A stretch of DNA of 64,000 bases from Heterohyrax brucei (taxonomy: Eukaryota; Chordata; Mammalia; Hyracoidea; Procaviidae). Every line of letters starts with the position of its first letter. The first letter of the stretch is position 1. The DNA lies in contig CM053142.1 of NCBI GenBank assembly GCA_028571685.1, positions 67,915,296-67,979,295 on the forward strand, given 5' to 3'. The notes beneath the pieces are model-generated. The model was not told where the DNA came from, searched no databases, and was given only the letters and a program-made list of their open reading frames with translations. Of this stretch, positions 21,536 to 33,072 are shown in pieces. A program made the translations under genes and the position numbers.

Positions 21536-23013
21536 AAGGTTGGCCGTCATCTAAAAAACGCAAAACAACAAATGCTGGAGAGGCTGTGGGGAGATTGGAA
21601 CTCTCCTACACTGTTGGTGGGATTGCAAAATGGTGCAACCTCTTTGGAAAGCAATCTGGAGCTCCCTTAAAAAAATGGATATAGATACACCATTTGATCC
21701 AGTAATTCCACTGCTTGGAATATATCCTACAGAATCAAGGCCATTCACACCAACTGATACATGCACATGAATGTTCATCACAGCACAGTCAACAATAGCA
21801 AAAAGATGGAATCAGCCCAGATGCCCAACAACAGAGGAATGGATAGGTAAACTATGGTATATATATTTAGTGAAACCCTATGCAGTGATAAAGAAAAACG
21901 ATGATAACAGGAAATATCTCTTAACCTGGTTTCAACTGGAGGACATGTTGAGTGAAAGTAGTCAGAGACAAAAGGACAAATATTGCATAAGACCCCTACA
22001 ATAAGAACTTAAAAACAGACTCATGCATAGAAGAAAAGACTCTTTGATGGCTGCAAAGGTAGAGAAAGTGGGAGGGGGAGGGGGGAGAGTTTAGAGTAGA
22101 CAGTTGCTAGAAATCTGGTTGGGTGAAATTGGTGATAGCACACATTAGAAACAAGAACAATATTAAGTGGACTTCAGCATAACTTGAATACTCCTTCCAT
22201 CTTAACCCAATATTGCAAGGACAGGGTAGCTGGGGGAGGGGGCAGGGGACCATGCTCTTAGGCGAAATCGAGGCCAACTGGCACAACTAGCAGTTTGCTA
22301 AGAGGGCTCTCTGCACCCTACATTGGTGAGTGGCATCTGGGGTCTTAAAAGCTGCCAAGCTGCCATCCGAGGGCACAGCAAATGGCCCCAACTCAGCAGA
22401 AATGGATGCTTACCGAGGACCAAAACGACATGGGGTAAAGACAACCCAGAAGATATAGAGATCCACATGAGTGGGTGCCTACATCGACTTGGGACGGGAA
22501 GAACCGGATGGTGCCCGGCCACCACCAGTGATAGCCGCGATGGAGCTCACTAAGTTGAGTCTCACTGGCAACACAAGAATAAAAAAGGGGTGCATCCTGA
22601 GATCTCCACTAAATGACCTCAGTTGATGGCGCAGCAGTTTCAGGGTTCCCCTGGGAGCATGGCCCCTGGCCCTGATGCTGCCCTTGCTCATAAATCATAA
22701 CAAAAGTCCACTCTTCGAACACGAATGGAATGGACTTGGCGATGCAGAGTGACTATATATTGGACGCACTTTATGGTTCTATACATCTATAGGATATCAT
22801 CCTGCTGACCTCTGGCTGGAGGAAGGAGAGTGAGTTGAGAGGAGGGGAAAGGAGACTGTTGGGAGGATGAGACATGTATGGAGCAGAGAGGAATAGTGTG
22901 CTGTCACCAGACAGGGAGAGCAGTGGAAGCTGCATAGAGGTGGGCAAGTAAATTTATATAGGAATGTACATTTTCACTCAGTCATATTAAATAAAATAAA
23001 TAAATAAATAAAT
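21536..23013 (+). mobile_element. L1, ORF2 end plus complete 3' UTR
   Basis: A second sense L1 that repeats the ORF2 end (from 'ggccgtcatctaaaaaacg') and continues through the 3' UTR to an A-rich tail of AAAT units at 22985-23012. The 3' UTR includes a G-rich part at 22070-22090 and the terminal block (22800-22985) that is found elsewhere in the window as isolated fragments. Better preserved than the preceding L1; 5'-truncated. Confidence 0.88.
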
Positions 23014-23520
23014 GTGGCTAACCGGACCCACCAGCACATGATACTGGAACAGCCTCGGCCATCCCAGTGCACAAACCAGGTTCTTGTTCTCTACTGAGTA
23101 AGAATGATTAGGAGACAATTTACAGTTTCCCACACTAGCAAGATTTATGAGAAAGGAGCTTGCAAGTGGAAATAAGGAGGGCCTAGGCAGCACTTACCCT
23201 CCTGTCTTCTAACTAAGGTTTTCTTGGGGCTTCTAGATGATTTTAAATGGGAAGGATCTGATCTTTTATTTATTAAAAGGTGGGGGAACGGAGAGACTAA
23301 GTTAATGAGGTACATGCACAAGCAGACTTCAAAACAGCTCCTGCAACAGGGGGCTTCTAGAACTGGTAGCAGGACCCGCTGCAGGATATCACACCTAGAC
23401 AGGTTCTTCTCCCTTGGTTCAGTTCTCTGGGCCTAGTTTTAGCTATCTGAGCCTGTGTTGGAAGAACACACAGCAGTCACCTCTGTCTCACCCGCACATG
23501 CCTCTGAATTTGTATAAATC

Positions 23521-23748
23521 AGTTTAAGATTTAAAAAGTATCTTAGGCCAAGAGTTTCAGGGATTCATCCAGCCTCTATGTCTCTAGAAAGTCTGGATTC
23601 CATTAGAATTTGAAATTCTATTTTGTATGTTTATAGTGCTTTATATGTGGAAACTTATTCAATCCTGTCAGCAACTTAGTTAGTTACATACTGTTTTTGA
23701 CCACATTTTAAGGGGCGAGAAAACTGAGACTACGGCTGCAAAACTGGT
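23521..23748 (+). repeat. Inverted duplication, left arm
   Basis: About 228 bp that recur as reverse complement at 24930-25157. It is composite: the left part resembles antisense L1 3' UTR (compare 11697-11760), the right part is an MIR ('gtgctttatatgtggaaac', 'cattttaaggggcgagaaaa'). Confidence 0.8.
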
Positions 23749-23998
23749 AGAAATAGTTGCTTATCACTCTGAAATATTCCAAGGTATAGTTACGCTGGCC
23801 CTTCATGTTCCTGTCTCACCCAGGGGTAAAATGAGAAGGGAGGAGCAGATAGGAAAGCTGCTTATAGGGAATCCAAGGTCAAGAACAGAAGAATGCTGAC
23901 GTGTCAGTAGTCTGGCAACCAATGTCACAGAACAATGTGTATTAATTAATGAGACACTTGTTTGCTCTGTAAAACTATAATTAAAAAAAAAAAAAGAC

Positions 23999-24131
23999 TT
24001 GTGTGGCTGTTAACCAAAAGGTTTACAATTTGAATCCACTAGCCACTGCTTGGAAACCTTACAGGGTGGTCCTACTCAGTTCTAAACGGTTGCTATGAGT
24101 TGGAATTGACTCAACAGCAAGGAATTTGTTT
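23999..24131 (+). repeat. AfroSINE, head truncated
   Basis: Starts at 'ggctgttaaccaaaaggttt', so about 25 bases of head are missing. Ends 'gactcaacagcaaggaatttg'. A poly(A) run precedes it at 23983-23995. Confidence 0.85.
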
Positions 24132-24420
24132 ATATTTTGTTGTTCTTGTTTTTTAAAATGTATCTTTGGATCTAGAGATGACAGACAGACAATTTGGAGT
24201 GTACTTACTTACATCTAAAATTTAGATTGGAAGTTTCTAATCATTATTATGTATGCCACGCATTTAAAAATATGATTATAATTTATGTTCTCTTCTCTCA
24301 GATAAACCAATGTTTTAAGTAAACAGCCTCAAAGTTCCTTCTATCACACTCTATCACTCATTATAGGAGTAGTAGTTATACATTACTACCAAGAGAATAC
24401 TGACCAATCTTTTCAAATCG

Positions 24421-24575
24421 TGGAGTCCTGTTGGTGGAGTGGTTAAGAACTACTGCTGCTAACCAAAAGGTCAGCAGTTCTAATCCATCAGTCACTCTTT
24501 GGAAGCGCTATGGGACAGCTCTACTCTGTCCTATATGGTCTCTATGAGTTGGAATCAACTCAAGAGCTAACTGGA
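24421..24575 (+). repeat. AfroSINE
   Basis: Full copy 'ggagtcctgttggtggagtgg' to 'caactcaagagctaactgg'. Confidence 0.9.
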
Positions 24576-24671
24576 TTCAAATCATAAGTAGTTGTTATTC
24601 TGGAACATACAGCTTTTCATGATTAAATAAATGTGGCTAATACAGCTTTTCATGATTATTCTATAAGACAC

Positions 24672-24720
24672 AAACAAACCAAACCCACTGCCATCAATTC
24701 TGACTCATAGTGACCCTATG
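24672..24720 (-). repeat. AfroSINE tail fragment
   Basis: 'aaaccaaacccactgccatc' and 'tctgactcatagtgacccta' only. Confidence 0.75.
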
Positions 24721-24929
24721 TGTAATTCTTATTTGTATTGAATAGCATGAGTAGAATAAGTTTCCAATTAATGGAAAAGTAAAGTTTAAGGTAACATGAC
24801 AGAACAATATTCTGCCAACATTACAGCTACCAAGTTGTACTATCAAAATATTTAAAGACAATATTACCCATCATGAATAATCAAATACGTAGTAAGTCTT
24901 AAGTACCTGGGTTGAAATCATGGCTCCCC

Positions 24930-25157
24930 CTACTAGATTTGCAACCATAGTCTCAGTTTTCTCACTCCTTAAAATGTGGTCAAAAACAGTACATAACTGA
25001 CTAAATTGTTGACAGGATTGAATAAGTTTCCACATGTAAAGCACTATGAACACACAAAATAGAATTTCAAATTCTAATGGAATCCAGACTTTCTAGAGAC
25101 ATGGAGGCTGGATGAATCCCTGAAACTCTTGCCCTAAAATAATCTTTCAATCTTAAA
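24930..25157 (-). repeat. Inverted duplication, right arm
   Basis: Reverse complement of 23521-23748, differing at roughly one base in ten by eye. Shared phrases include 'gaatttcaaattctaatgga' and 'ctagagacatggaggctgga'. Confidence 0.8.
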
Positions 25158-25847
25158 CCAAAAATATTCCTCAAAGCTTAACTAGTAACAACTGTTTGCC
25201 TTGAGCATTATGCTCTTTTAAAATGATTTAGATGGGATCGAAGTGACAACAGCAACTGGAAAGATTAGATAGCAAGCTCAGAGGGCAGTGATTCTAACGG
25301 GAGGAACAACTCAGAAAAGGAGGATAAGAATAGTTGTACAACTCCAAGAATGTAATCAATGTCACTGAATTTTACATGCAGAAATAGTTTGCTGTGTACC
25401 TTCTCAAACAATAACAAAAAATAATTAAAGCAGCAAAAGAAATAAAAGAAGAAGAATGCACTCAAAATGGTGACATTTCTAAAGCTTCTGATAAAAAATG
25501 TGAAACTCATAAAAAGAAAGTCTGTTAAGAAGCACAAGGAAAAAAGAGAACCATCCAAGTCCACAGGTAGCAACAACTGAGACTCATTCTGTCCTTTGGA
25601 CAAAAGGCAGCAGCATTAACCTAGCTGCTTTGCTTTGCTTTATGAAATGCAAAGACGGAATTCAGCAAATTAAAGTTAAGAATCCTCCTGATGGCTCAGA
25701 ACCAAACACAATCCCATGATGTCAAAGAGACTCAGGAAATCTCTTACACCTTTCCATCATGCTCCTGACCTAGAAAAACTTTACTAGAAGTCAGAAGTTA
25801 CCTCCCCCATGTCCTCCTAAAGATGCTAACACTTGAAAGTGAGAAAC
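25158..25847. other. Intergenic, with a lysine-rich coding-like stretch
   Basis: No repeat recognised. At about 25440-25580 the + strand reads as a Lys/Glu-rich peptide (ECTQNGDISKASDKKCE, then KKHKEKREPSKSTGSNN after a one-base shift). This could be a remnant of a processed pseudogene, but A-rich DNA gives such reads by chance. Confidence 0.3.
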
Positions 25848-26200
25848 CATTTATTTTTATTATGATTAAGTGGAAGTATACAATCCAAATCAATTTTGCA
25901 TGCCTGCCTGTCTGTAACTCCATCTGCTCTCCTCACCATAGACTAGCACACTCGTCCTTTTCACTTCTCATATCCTCTTAGAACACCTGTCCCCTCCTGT
26001 TCACACTCTCCTGTCCCATCTAGAAAGAAACCACTGGAACAGTTTCCTATAAATGTGTTAAGTCACAAAGTACATATACCACAAGCTCACGCTGTGTCCA
26101 GTCCATTCTTGTCTGAAGAAATGACTTCAGCACTGGTTTCACATCAGGGCCAGCAGCAAATCTAGGGGCCCTATTTCCAGGGGACCCTCCAGGCTGTTGG
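25848..26200 (-). mobile_element. L1 3' UTR fragment
   Basis: Same terminal block as 9853-10240: 'tatgattaagtggaagtata', 'gcatgcctgcctgtctg', 'agtccattcttgtctgaag'. Severely 5'-truncated. Confidence 0.8.
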
Positions 26201-26277
26201 ACCAACAGTTCGGAGAATCCATTTTTAATTCTCCTAGAATCCAGGTTTCAGGGTGCACAAAGTTAGAGTGACTGACT

Positions 26278-26808
26278 GTTGTGGATTAAACTGTGTCCCC
26301 CCAGAAATGTGCGTGGCAATTTGTCTAAGCCATGATTCCTAATGTTGTAACATTTTCCTCTATGTTGTAAATCCTCTCTCTATGATGCTAAGGAGAGAGG
26401 ATGGGCGATGCTTGTGTTAACAAGGATGGATTCAATCTATGAGACCGTACTGTGTCTTGAGACAATCTCTTGGGATATAAAGGAACAAGAGGTAAGCAGA
26501 GAGTTGGGGACCTCACATCACCAAGAAAGCAGTACTGGGAACAGACCACAACCTTTGGAAAGGACCTTTGAACCCAGGATCCCTGTGCTTTAGAATCTGC
26601 TACCTAGTCCAGGGGAAAATTGACAAGGACCTTCCTCCAGAGCCAACAGAGAAACCCTTCCTCTGGAGCCGACCCTTAGAATTTAGGTTTTCAGCCTACT
26701 CTACTGTGAGGAAATAAATTTACCTTTGTTAAAGCCATCCGCTTGTGGTATTTCTGTTAATAGGAGAACGTATATGACTATAGCAGTTTTGTTACAGCAG
26801 GACTAGAT
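26278..26808 (+). mobile_element. MaLR-type LTR (family A)
   Basis: 'gttgtggattaaactgtgtc' start, 'cttgagacaatctcttgg' and 'tataaaggaacaagagg' middle, 'aaagccatccgcttgtgg' end. Aligns along its length with 58062-58548. Confidence 0.7.
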
Positions 26809-26904
26809 GACGAAGATACCCACACAGTCATTGTCCTGAGATCTTCCTTTGAACTTTGAACCATGAGCCTTGAGCAAACCAGTCACCTTTAAGTCGAATA
26901 ACCC

Positions 26905-26958
26905 ATTAACCCATTGCTGGCAAGTCGATTATGACTCATGATGACCATGTACAACAGC
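26905..26958 (-). repeat. AfroSINE/RTE tail fragment
   Basis: 'cccattgctggcaagtcgat' and 'tatgactcatgatgaccatg' resemble the shared SINE/RTE tail. Short and decayed. Confidence 0.5.
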
Positions 26959-27745
26959 CTTGTTAATTAGTCGAGACTGTTGGCCTTGGGTCTTGTGTTC
27001 TGTCATACTCTTCTGCACACAGTTTCAAGAAATGGAAAATCCAAGGCCTGACTCTGTTTTAAGTAAATTGTTACCATGCAAACATTGTTGGCTGGCCCTT
27101 TTCCATGACAATGTTGGTAAGATGGTGTGGTGTGTAAGAATCTGTGGCAGTTCTTTCCTCTTTGGAGCACTGACTTTGTAGTCAGAAATGTCACCCAATT
27201 TGCAAATTATATATTAAATAAGCTTCAAATCAATTTATATTATTGGTTTAATATGATTTTTGTTTTACTAGAAGGTGTGTTAATAGTTTAGTTAATGAGT
27301 GATATATGGGCCAACCTTCAGGTTTAAAACAAAGGCAAAGAAAAGGGAAGCAATAGCCCTTAATTTAAGTACACGCCTCTCTCTCCCAGAAGAACTAGTA
27401 TTTTACTAATTCTAAATACTAAATACATAATACTAAATCATGCAAAGGTTGCATGATTTCCTCTTTAAACAGTTGGCTGGATAATATCATTTACTGCATC
27501 TTTCAGTTGTGGTAGGTCGGAAATTGTTGAAAAATCAATGTATATCAGGTTCTAGTTAGGAAAACAGAATCCGAAGTAGGTAATTCATGAGAAAGAGAGC
27601 ATAATGTTGTAATACGTGGAAATCGATTAAACAGGTGTTCAAGGACTGGAAAGTCCAAAATAGAACAACAAGAAAGAAGTGATAGCCTCGGGAAACAGCT
27701 AAATCCCCTACGGCTAGGGAACAAAGGGAACAGGTGCGATTACGT
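26959..27745. other. Intergenic sequence without recognised features
   Basis: AT-rich, with a direct echo 'ctaaatactaaatacataatac' at about 27412. No gene or defined repeat. Confidence 0.5.
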
Positions 27746-27747
27746 GA

Positions 27748-28025
27748 TCTAAGACACTCATCACACTGTACCTCAATGGTAGAGTTCTTACCTTCTATGT
27801 GGGGGACTCATATTTGGTTTCCAGTCACTATTCCTCTGGCACAGCCACCACCCCCATCCCATCTGTCAGGGGAGGTTTCCACTGCTGTGATTCTGGACAG
27901 GTTTCAGCAGAGTATGCAAGCTAAGATAGACTAGGAAGAAAGGCCTGGTGAGCAACTTATGAATATCAGCCAATGAAACCCTATGGATCACAACGATCGC
28001 ATCCTAGGAATGGTGAAGACAGGGC
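27748..28025 (+). repeat. tRNA-Gly-headed SINE with RTE-like body
   Basis: 27770-27830 reads like a decayed tRNA-Gly: 'tcaatggtagagttctta' A-box region, anticodon arm 'ccttctatgtggggg', B-box region 'tggtttccagtca'. The body continues with 'tttcagcagagtatgcaagc', 'ctaggaagaaaggcctgg' and 'aaaccctatggatcacaac', which I recognise from a longer afrotherian RTE-mobilised SINE. It is not a functional tRNA: the stems do not pair and no acceptor stem is kept. Confidence 0.6.
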
Positions 28026-28206
28026 AGCTATCAGGGCCCACTCAAAGACAGCTATTAAAGAGCAGAAGCTCAGAAGACAGGGTCTTGCAGAGCTAGGACT
28101 CAGACCTCTGAGGAGGGGACATATGCCAGCTGCACGGGGACCTCCGAGGGGCGTGGGAAGGCTCATACCGAAAGTACCAGATTCTACGCCTCTGAACCAC
28201 TGGCCT

Positions 28207-29050
28207 TGTCACGGAGTTGAAACCCTAGGTTCTTGCTCAGCATAATTTATTTCAGCCAATAAACAAGAGATCAAGGTATGAGAACAGGAAAGATAATTTT
28301 ATTTTGTTGTACAGGAAAAAGGAGTCAGTTGGAGCTGCTGCCACCAAGAATGTTCCCCAAGGATAGGGAGAAAAGTTACCTTTAAGGGGGTTACACCTAG
28401 GCAGTTCACGTAAGTTATGTCAGCAACATTCTTAATCATACCACACAGGTGCAATGGAATTTACATTTAACTTCCAAGCAAAAGCAGGATTCAAATGCAA
28501 AGTTGTAGGGGAGGAAGCCCATCAAAGAAAACAGGATTTGTAATGTAACACTGTGAGGGACACCGCCTCATGCCTTCCATTTCTTTTTGGACACTGGTCA
28601 TTTAGAACCAGTGTCCATTTGGAACTATAGCCTGGCTCAGAATTCTTCAGCATGTGCTTGGGTAGGGACAAGTACTGGACCTAGGTGTTTCATTGTGGAC
28701 ACTGACTTCCTCTTGGTTAAAACTGACTACTAACTATTCAAAGAAAAAGACGAGTAACTTTTATGCCCTGTTTATGTGAATATTTCCATAAAAGATACAT
28801 GTTTTTAAGATTATCCTAGCTATTGTCTTCTTACCTCAGGGCCTAGCTGATGTATCATTACGAGTCTTTTTGAGTCCAGGTCCACTTGGCTCACATCTTT
28901 ATGCTCACGGACGTGGACTAATGTCTTCAGTACTATCTCCTAAATCATCTTTTTTTTAATAGGACACTGAAGATAACACATTGATGACTAATACCTGAAC
29001 TTAGTCAAGCCCCTAGATGGTTGCCATGGTAGGCTTTTTAAATTCACTGT
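28207..29050 (-). mobile_element. Unassigned LTR, left inverted copy
   Basis: About 840 bp, homologous along its length to the reverse complement of 31235-32019. Matching landmarks are 'agtcagttggagctgctgcc' (28325), 'caagcaaaagcaggattcaaa' and 'ttaacatta-cttccaagc', plus 'gactactaactattcaaag' (28723). It begins TG at 28207 where the other copy ends CA. AATAAA-type signals read on the minus strand suggest an LTR. No retroviral genes. Confidence 0.6.
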
Positions 29051-29079
29051 GCTGTTTTTCACTGAATACTGAGACAGGA

Positions 29080-29660
29080 TGTGAAGGGCCAGCCTAACCA
29101 CACTTTGGAACATTCTGGAGTGATAAGCGAGTTATTTTACCACCCACACCCTGGAGAAAAGTTGCTTAAATTATCCCTAAAATTGTTTTTCAGAAAAGCT
29201 AGTTTAGAACAAATTCAGAGGCATGCGCAGATGATACAGAGGTGATAGCTATATGTCCTTCCAACAGGAGAACCAGAGAGCTACAAGCAGGACCAGGAAA
29301 TCGAACATAGAGAGCAAGAATCTGTGCAAATGCAATACTGCATAATAAGTCCTGCTACCAGTCCCCAAAGCCCCTGTGGCAGAAGCTGTCTTGAAGTCAC
29401 TTGCCCAAGTACCTCACTGTCCTAACCCTGCTTTTTCCTCACCTTGTAATGAATAAAACATGAGATCCTTCCTGCCTGAGTTCTTTATAAGCCCCAACAA
29501 AGCCATAGTTGGAAGAGATGAGGGTAAGCATTGCATAGGCCCTCTTCATCTCTACTTACGAGCTCCTTTCTAATAAATCTCTGCTACTGTGGGAAACTAA
29601 GATCTCTCCTCATTACCCTTACTCAGTAGGGAACAAGAACTCTGTCTGTGGGTTGGAACA
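29080..29660 (+). mobile_element. Possible retroviral LTR, solitary
   Basis: LTR-like order: 'tgtgaagggccagcc' near the start, 'tctttataagccccaac' as a TATA box region (29484), and 'ttctaataaatctctgctac' as poly(A) signal (29569). Ends near 'ggttggaaca'. Family not identified and no internal region seen. Confidence 0.45.
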
Positions 29661-30955
29661 GCCAAGGCCAGCCCTGTTGACTGTACCATCTGGTTCTTCA
29701 CCGGTATCTTAAGAGCACCATTCCCATGTATCATATTATCTAAGTGAACAGACTCAAAGTACACCTTTTGAAGTGTGTAAGACAACAGAAGATAAGTTTT
29801 ATTATGCCTATGCTATTGGGATGCACACTAAAAACGTTATTTCTTGCAATAGTGATTTAACTCATGTGTTTATTCTTGATGGTAACTGACCAAATAAATC
29901 TGGTGTTTGTAAGAGCGTTGTAGTGTGTAACCAAGAAGCTTGCCATCTAATGCTGTGTGTATCCTGTTGTAATTCTCTTGTGTTATTTTTCTGAATACTA
30001 CAAGAGGTATTTGCTACCATACAGATAACCCTTTCTTGAGTCAAAATGTCCTAATCTCATGTCACCGTGGCTAATGAAGTGAAAGGTTACTATTGTATTT
30101 TTATCTCACTAGCAACTTCATCTGTTGTCTGCCCCAAAACAATAGATAAATTTGTTAAAGATTTTTTTCAATTTGATCGTACTATAATAGGAATGAAAGC
30201 TACCAACCTCACACTGAGTACTAGATCTATGGATTTCTTTTGGACTCTTGTTTCATAATGTGTAACAATTTAATATTACTTTTCAATATTTATTGGCAAC
30301 ATCACAACAAATCTGTAATGGTAATTGTAATATTCTCAAAGTGCGTTGCCCACACATTCATCAGGAATCTAGAGACTGTCCACATGAATTTACTGTCAGC
30401 TGCAAGAGGATCATTTAAACTAGTATAGTTATTTCCATCACACAAAAAAACATATATCCAAAAGAAGCACACAAAGTTTGTCTACAGAAAACAGAAGGAA
30501 TAGAAAATTTTACATACCACAACTATATTTTCATTAGAGAATACATGATTAACAAGATAATACAGGATGGACCTCTCCAGTTGGAGGTCTTTAGTTAATC
30601 TGTTTAAAACACAGTAAGTGTTCTCGAGGGCAAGTTGCCCCCTCCTTGGTTTACATATTTAACAGTCAGAAGCAAGAGTGTCACAAAATTGTTTTTTAAG
30701 AGAACTAATAGAAAATGTAGTGCTATTCTATTTTTAAAGTCACAACTGGACTAAATTTTAGACACTTTTCTGGTTGATATTTACAACCTAGCTAAACTTA
30801 ATAGTAAGAATTTCTAATTCAAGAGTTACAATATCTAAACCCACTAGTTAAATCATTTACAAGAAAAGAAAATGGTTTCTTACATCCAGAAAGTAGGACC
30901 CTGAAACATCAGCAGTGTTCCCTCACGAAGCCTATAACATTCCCTCGCTCAGTCT
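29661..30955. other. Intergenic sequence without recognised features
   Basis: AT-rich. Open frames up to 63 codons (30067-30258 +) have no recognisable homology. It lies between LTR copies and could be decayed internal element sequence, but I see no retroviral motif. Confidence 0.45.
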
Positions 30956-30959
30956 TATA

Positions 30960-31090
30960 ACGGAGCCCTAGTGGCACAGCGGTAGAAGTGACAGCTGTTA
31001 ACCAAAAGGCTGGTAGTTTGAATTCACCAGGTGTTCCTTGGAAAGCCTATGGAGCAGTTCTACTCTGTCCTATTGGGTCAGTATGAGAGG
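30960..31090 (+). repeat. AfroSINE
   Basis: 'cggagccctagtggcacagcgg' head; ends at 'ggtcagtatgag', missing the last tail box. Confidence 0.9.
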
Positions 31091-31234
31091 AAGGAGTTTA
31101 GTTACGGGTATGTAGTTAACTTCTGTTCCATGTGATTCTGGATCAACTGCAGTACATGAGCCCATCAGCTTCTACATAAGAGTTTTCGCAATCTTGATTC
31201 AGTCTTGTCACTCAATCAAAAGTTGCAGTCTTTT

Positions 31235-32019
31235 TCTAAGTCTAATATAGTTATGGGTTCATTTGGTAAGTTTAAAGAGATTTCCATGGCTGCCATGGAG
31301 GGGTTTGACTAAGTTTAGGTATTAACCATCAGTGTGTTATTTCCGATCCCCCATCAAAAGAAAAGAATGATATAAGAGATAGTATTGAAGCCATTATTCG
31401 CTGTTTGTAAGTATAAAAATGTGACCCAGCTGGACCAGAACTCAACTCATAAGGACACATCAGCTGGGCCTAGAGGTATAAAGACAGTAAGTAGGACAAT
31501 CTTAAAACATACACATCTTTTACAGAAATATTCACATAAATAGGGCATAACAGCTACTCATCTTTTTCTTTGAATAGTTAGTAGTCAGTTGTAAACTAAT
31601 AGGAGGTCAGTGGCCACAGTGAAACATCTAGATCAAGTATTTCTAAATGGACACTGGTCAAAAACGACCCACATCAAAAAAAAAGAAGACACAAAGCAGT
31701 GTCCCCCAGAGTGTTGCATTACGAATCCTGTTTCTTTTGCTGGCCTTCCTCTCACACAACTTTGTATTTGAATCCTGCTGTTGCTTGGAAGTTATATGTA
31801 AATCCCATCGTACACTGATGGTAGGATTACGAATGTTGCTGATGTGACTTAAAAGAATTCCCTGCTTGTAAAGCCCGTAAAGGTAGTCTTGGTGGGAGCA
31901 GCTCCAACTGACTTCTTTTCCTTGAACTGGTGCCTTTCCTATTCTTCCATCTCAGTCTCTCATTTATTAATCAATACAAGTCACACCAAGCAGGAACCTG
32001 GAGTTTCCACCCGGTAACA
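31235..32019 (+). mobile_element. Unassigned LTR, right inverted copy
   Basis: Reverse-complement partner of 28207-29050. It ends 'ggagtttccacccggtaaca', with 'catttattaatcaatacaag' before it, in the manner of an LTR 3' end. Confidence 0.6.
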
Positions 32020-32150
32020 GTCAGAGATTTGTAAAACATCCTTTAACTGTTGAGTTTAGAAAACACAGTTAGGTGAGCAAGTGGGAAAGAGAAAATAAAC
32101 CTGGCCCGACTTCCATGCCTAGCAGCAGGCTTCTCCCTAAAAAAAGAAAA

Positions 32151-32308
32151 AAAACCATTGCGTAGAGTCAGGTCCACTTCATAGTGGCCCTAGAGGTCAG
32201 AGTAGAACTGCCCCCCTTAAAGTTTCTAAGGAGCACCTGGTGGATTTGAACTACTGACATTTTGGTTAGCAGATGTAGCACTTAACCCATTACGCCACCA
32301 GGGTTTCC
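32151..32308 (-). repeat. AfroSINE
   Basis: Reverse copy, 'aaaccattgcgtagagtcagg' to 'acgccaccagggtttcc', with an AAAG-rich tail before it. Confidence 0.9.
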
Positions 32309-32974
32309 GCCTCAGCTAGCAGAGGCAAATTGGTCATAACTTCACATGTATCGGAAACTTAGACTGCTACCTGCAATTGAACATTGTGATTCCAGAACGA
32401 GACTGTTTCACAAGTGAAAGTCCCTATAGAATGAAACTCATCACTGGTCAGAAAAGTCATAAACTACTACACAGGTATCCTGGGGCAAAGAAAGAGCTAT
32501 TGTAAGGACAAATAAACAATTAAAGAAAGGAGGAGACACCCCACTCCCTTTACTTTCAGCAGTTACCTTTAGGAAACTTGTAAATTTTTTCTTCGTCTTC
32601 TTAAAAATTGTGTAACTCCTGACGTTTCTCCAAGAACCTGGGAGCTATCTCTGGAAACGTAATCCAGGAACACGCCACCCTTACCTTCCGGTTTCCTGGA
32701 AGGAGAGCAGCATAACCTCAGGTGGCTCTGAGGCCATGAAGACACCAGACAAGTGGTTAAACTACATGATGAATGTGATTAACATCAGTGAATTATACAT
32801 GTTAATAATGTTAGAATGGGATACATGTTTGAGTGTGCTACATATACATTCGTATGCATGATAAAATACACAAAAGACACAGTTACGGACACATCATATT
32901 CAATCACCTTGCAAGAGGTTTACTGGATTAAAGTGCTTGGGACCATAGTCTCGTGGAACAACTCAGTCAGTGGG

Positions 32975-33072
32975 CATAGCACAGTGCATAAAAATGTAGC
33001 AGTCAGCTTTCAAAAAGGTCACAGCCTTGGAAACCCTGTGGGGCAGCTCTACTCTGTTCTATACGGAGTTCA
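32975..33072 (+). repeat. Decayed AfroSINE
   Basis: Weak head 'catagcacagtgcataaaa', clear 'ccttggaaaccctgtggggc' and 'tctactctgttctatacgg'. The last box is lost. Confidence 0.65.

Noticed and set aside
22479..22691. Short open frames on the minus strand of the GC-richer L1 3' UTR
   Set aside because: They lie wholly within the L1 3' UTR and have no homology.
27770..27830. Functional tRNA-Gly gene
   Set aside because: Acceptor and T stems do not pair and it continues into a SINE body. Only a tRNA-derived head.
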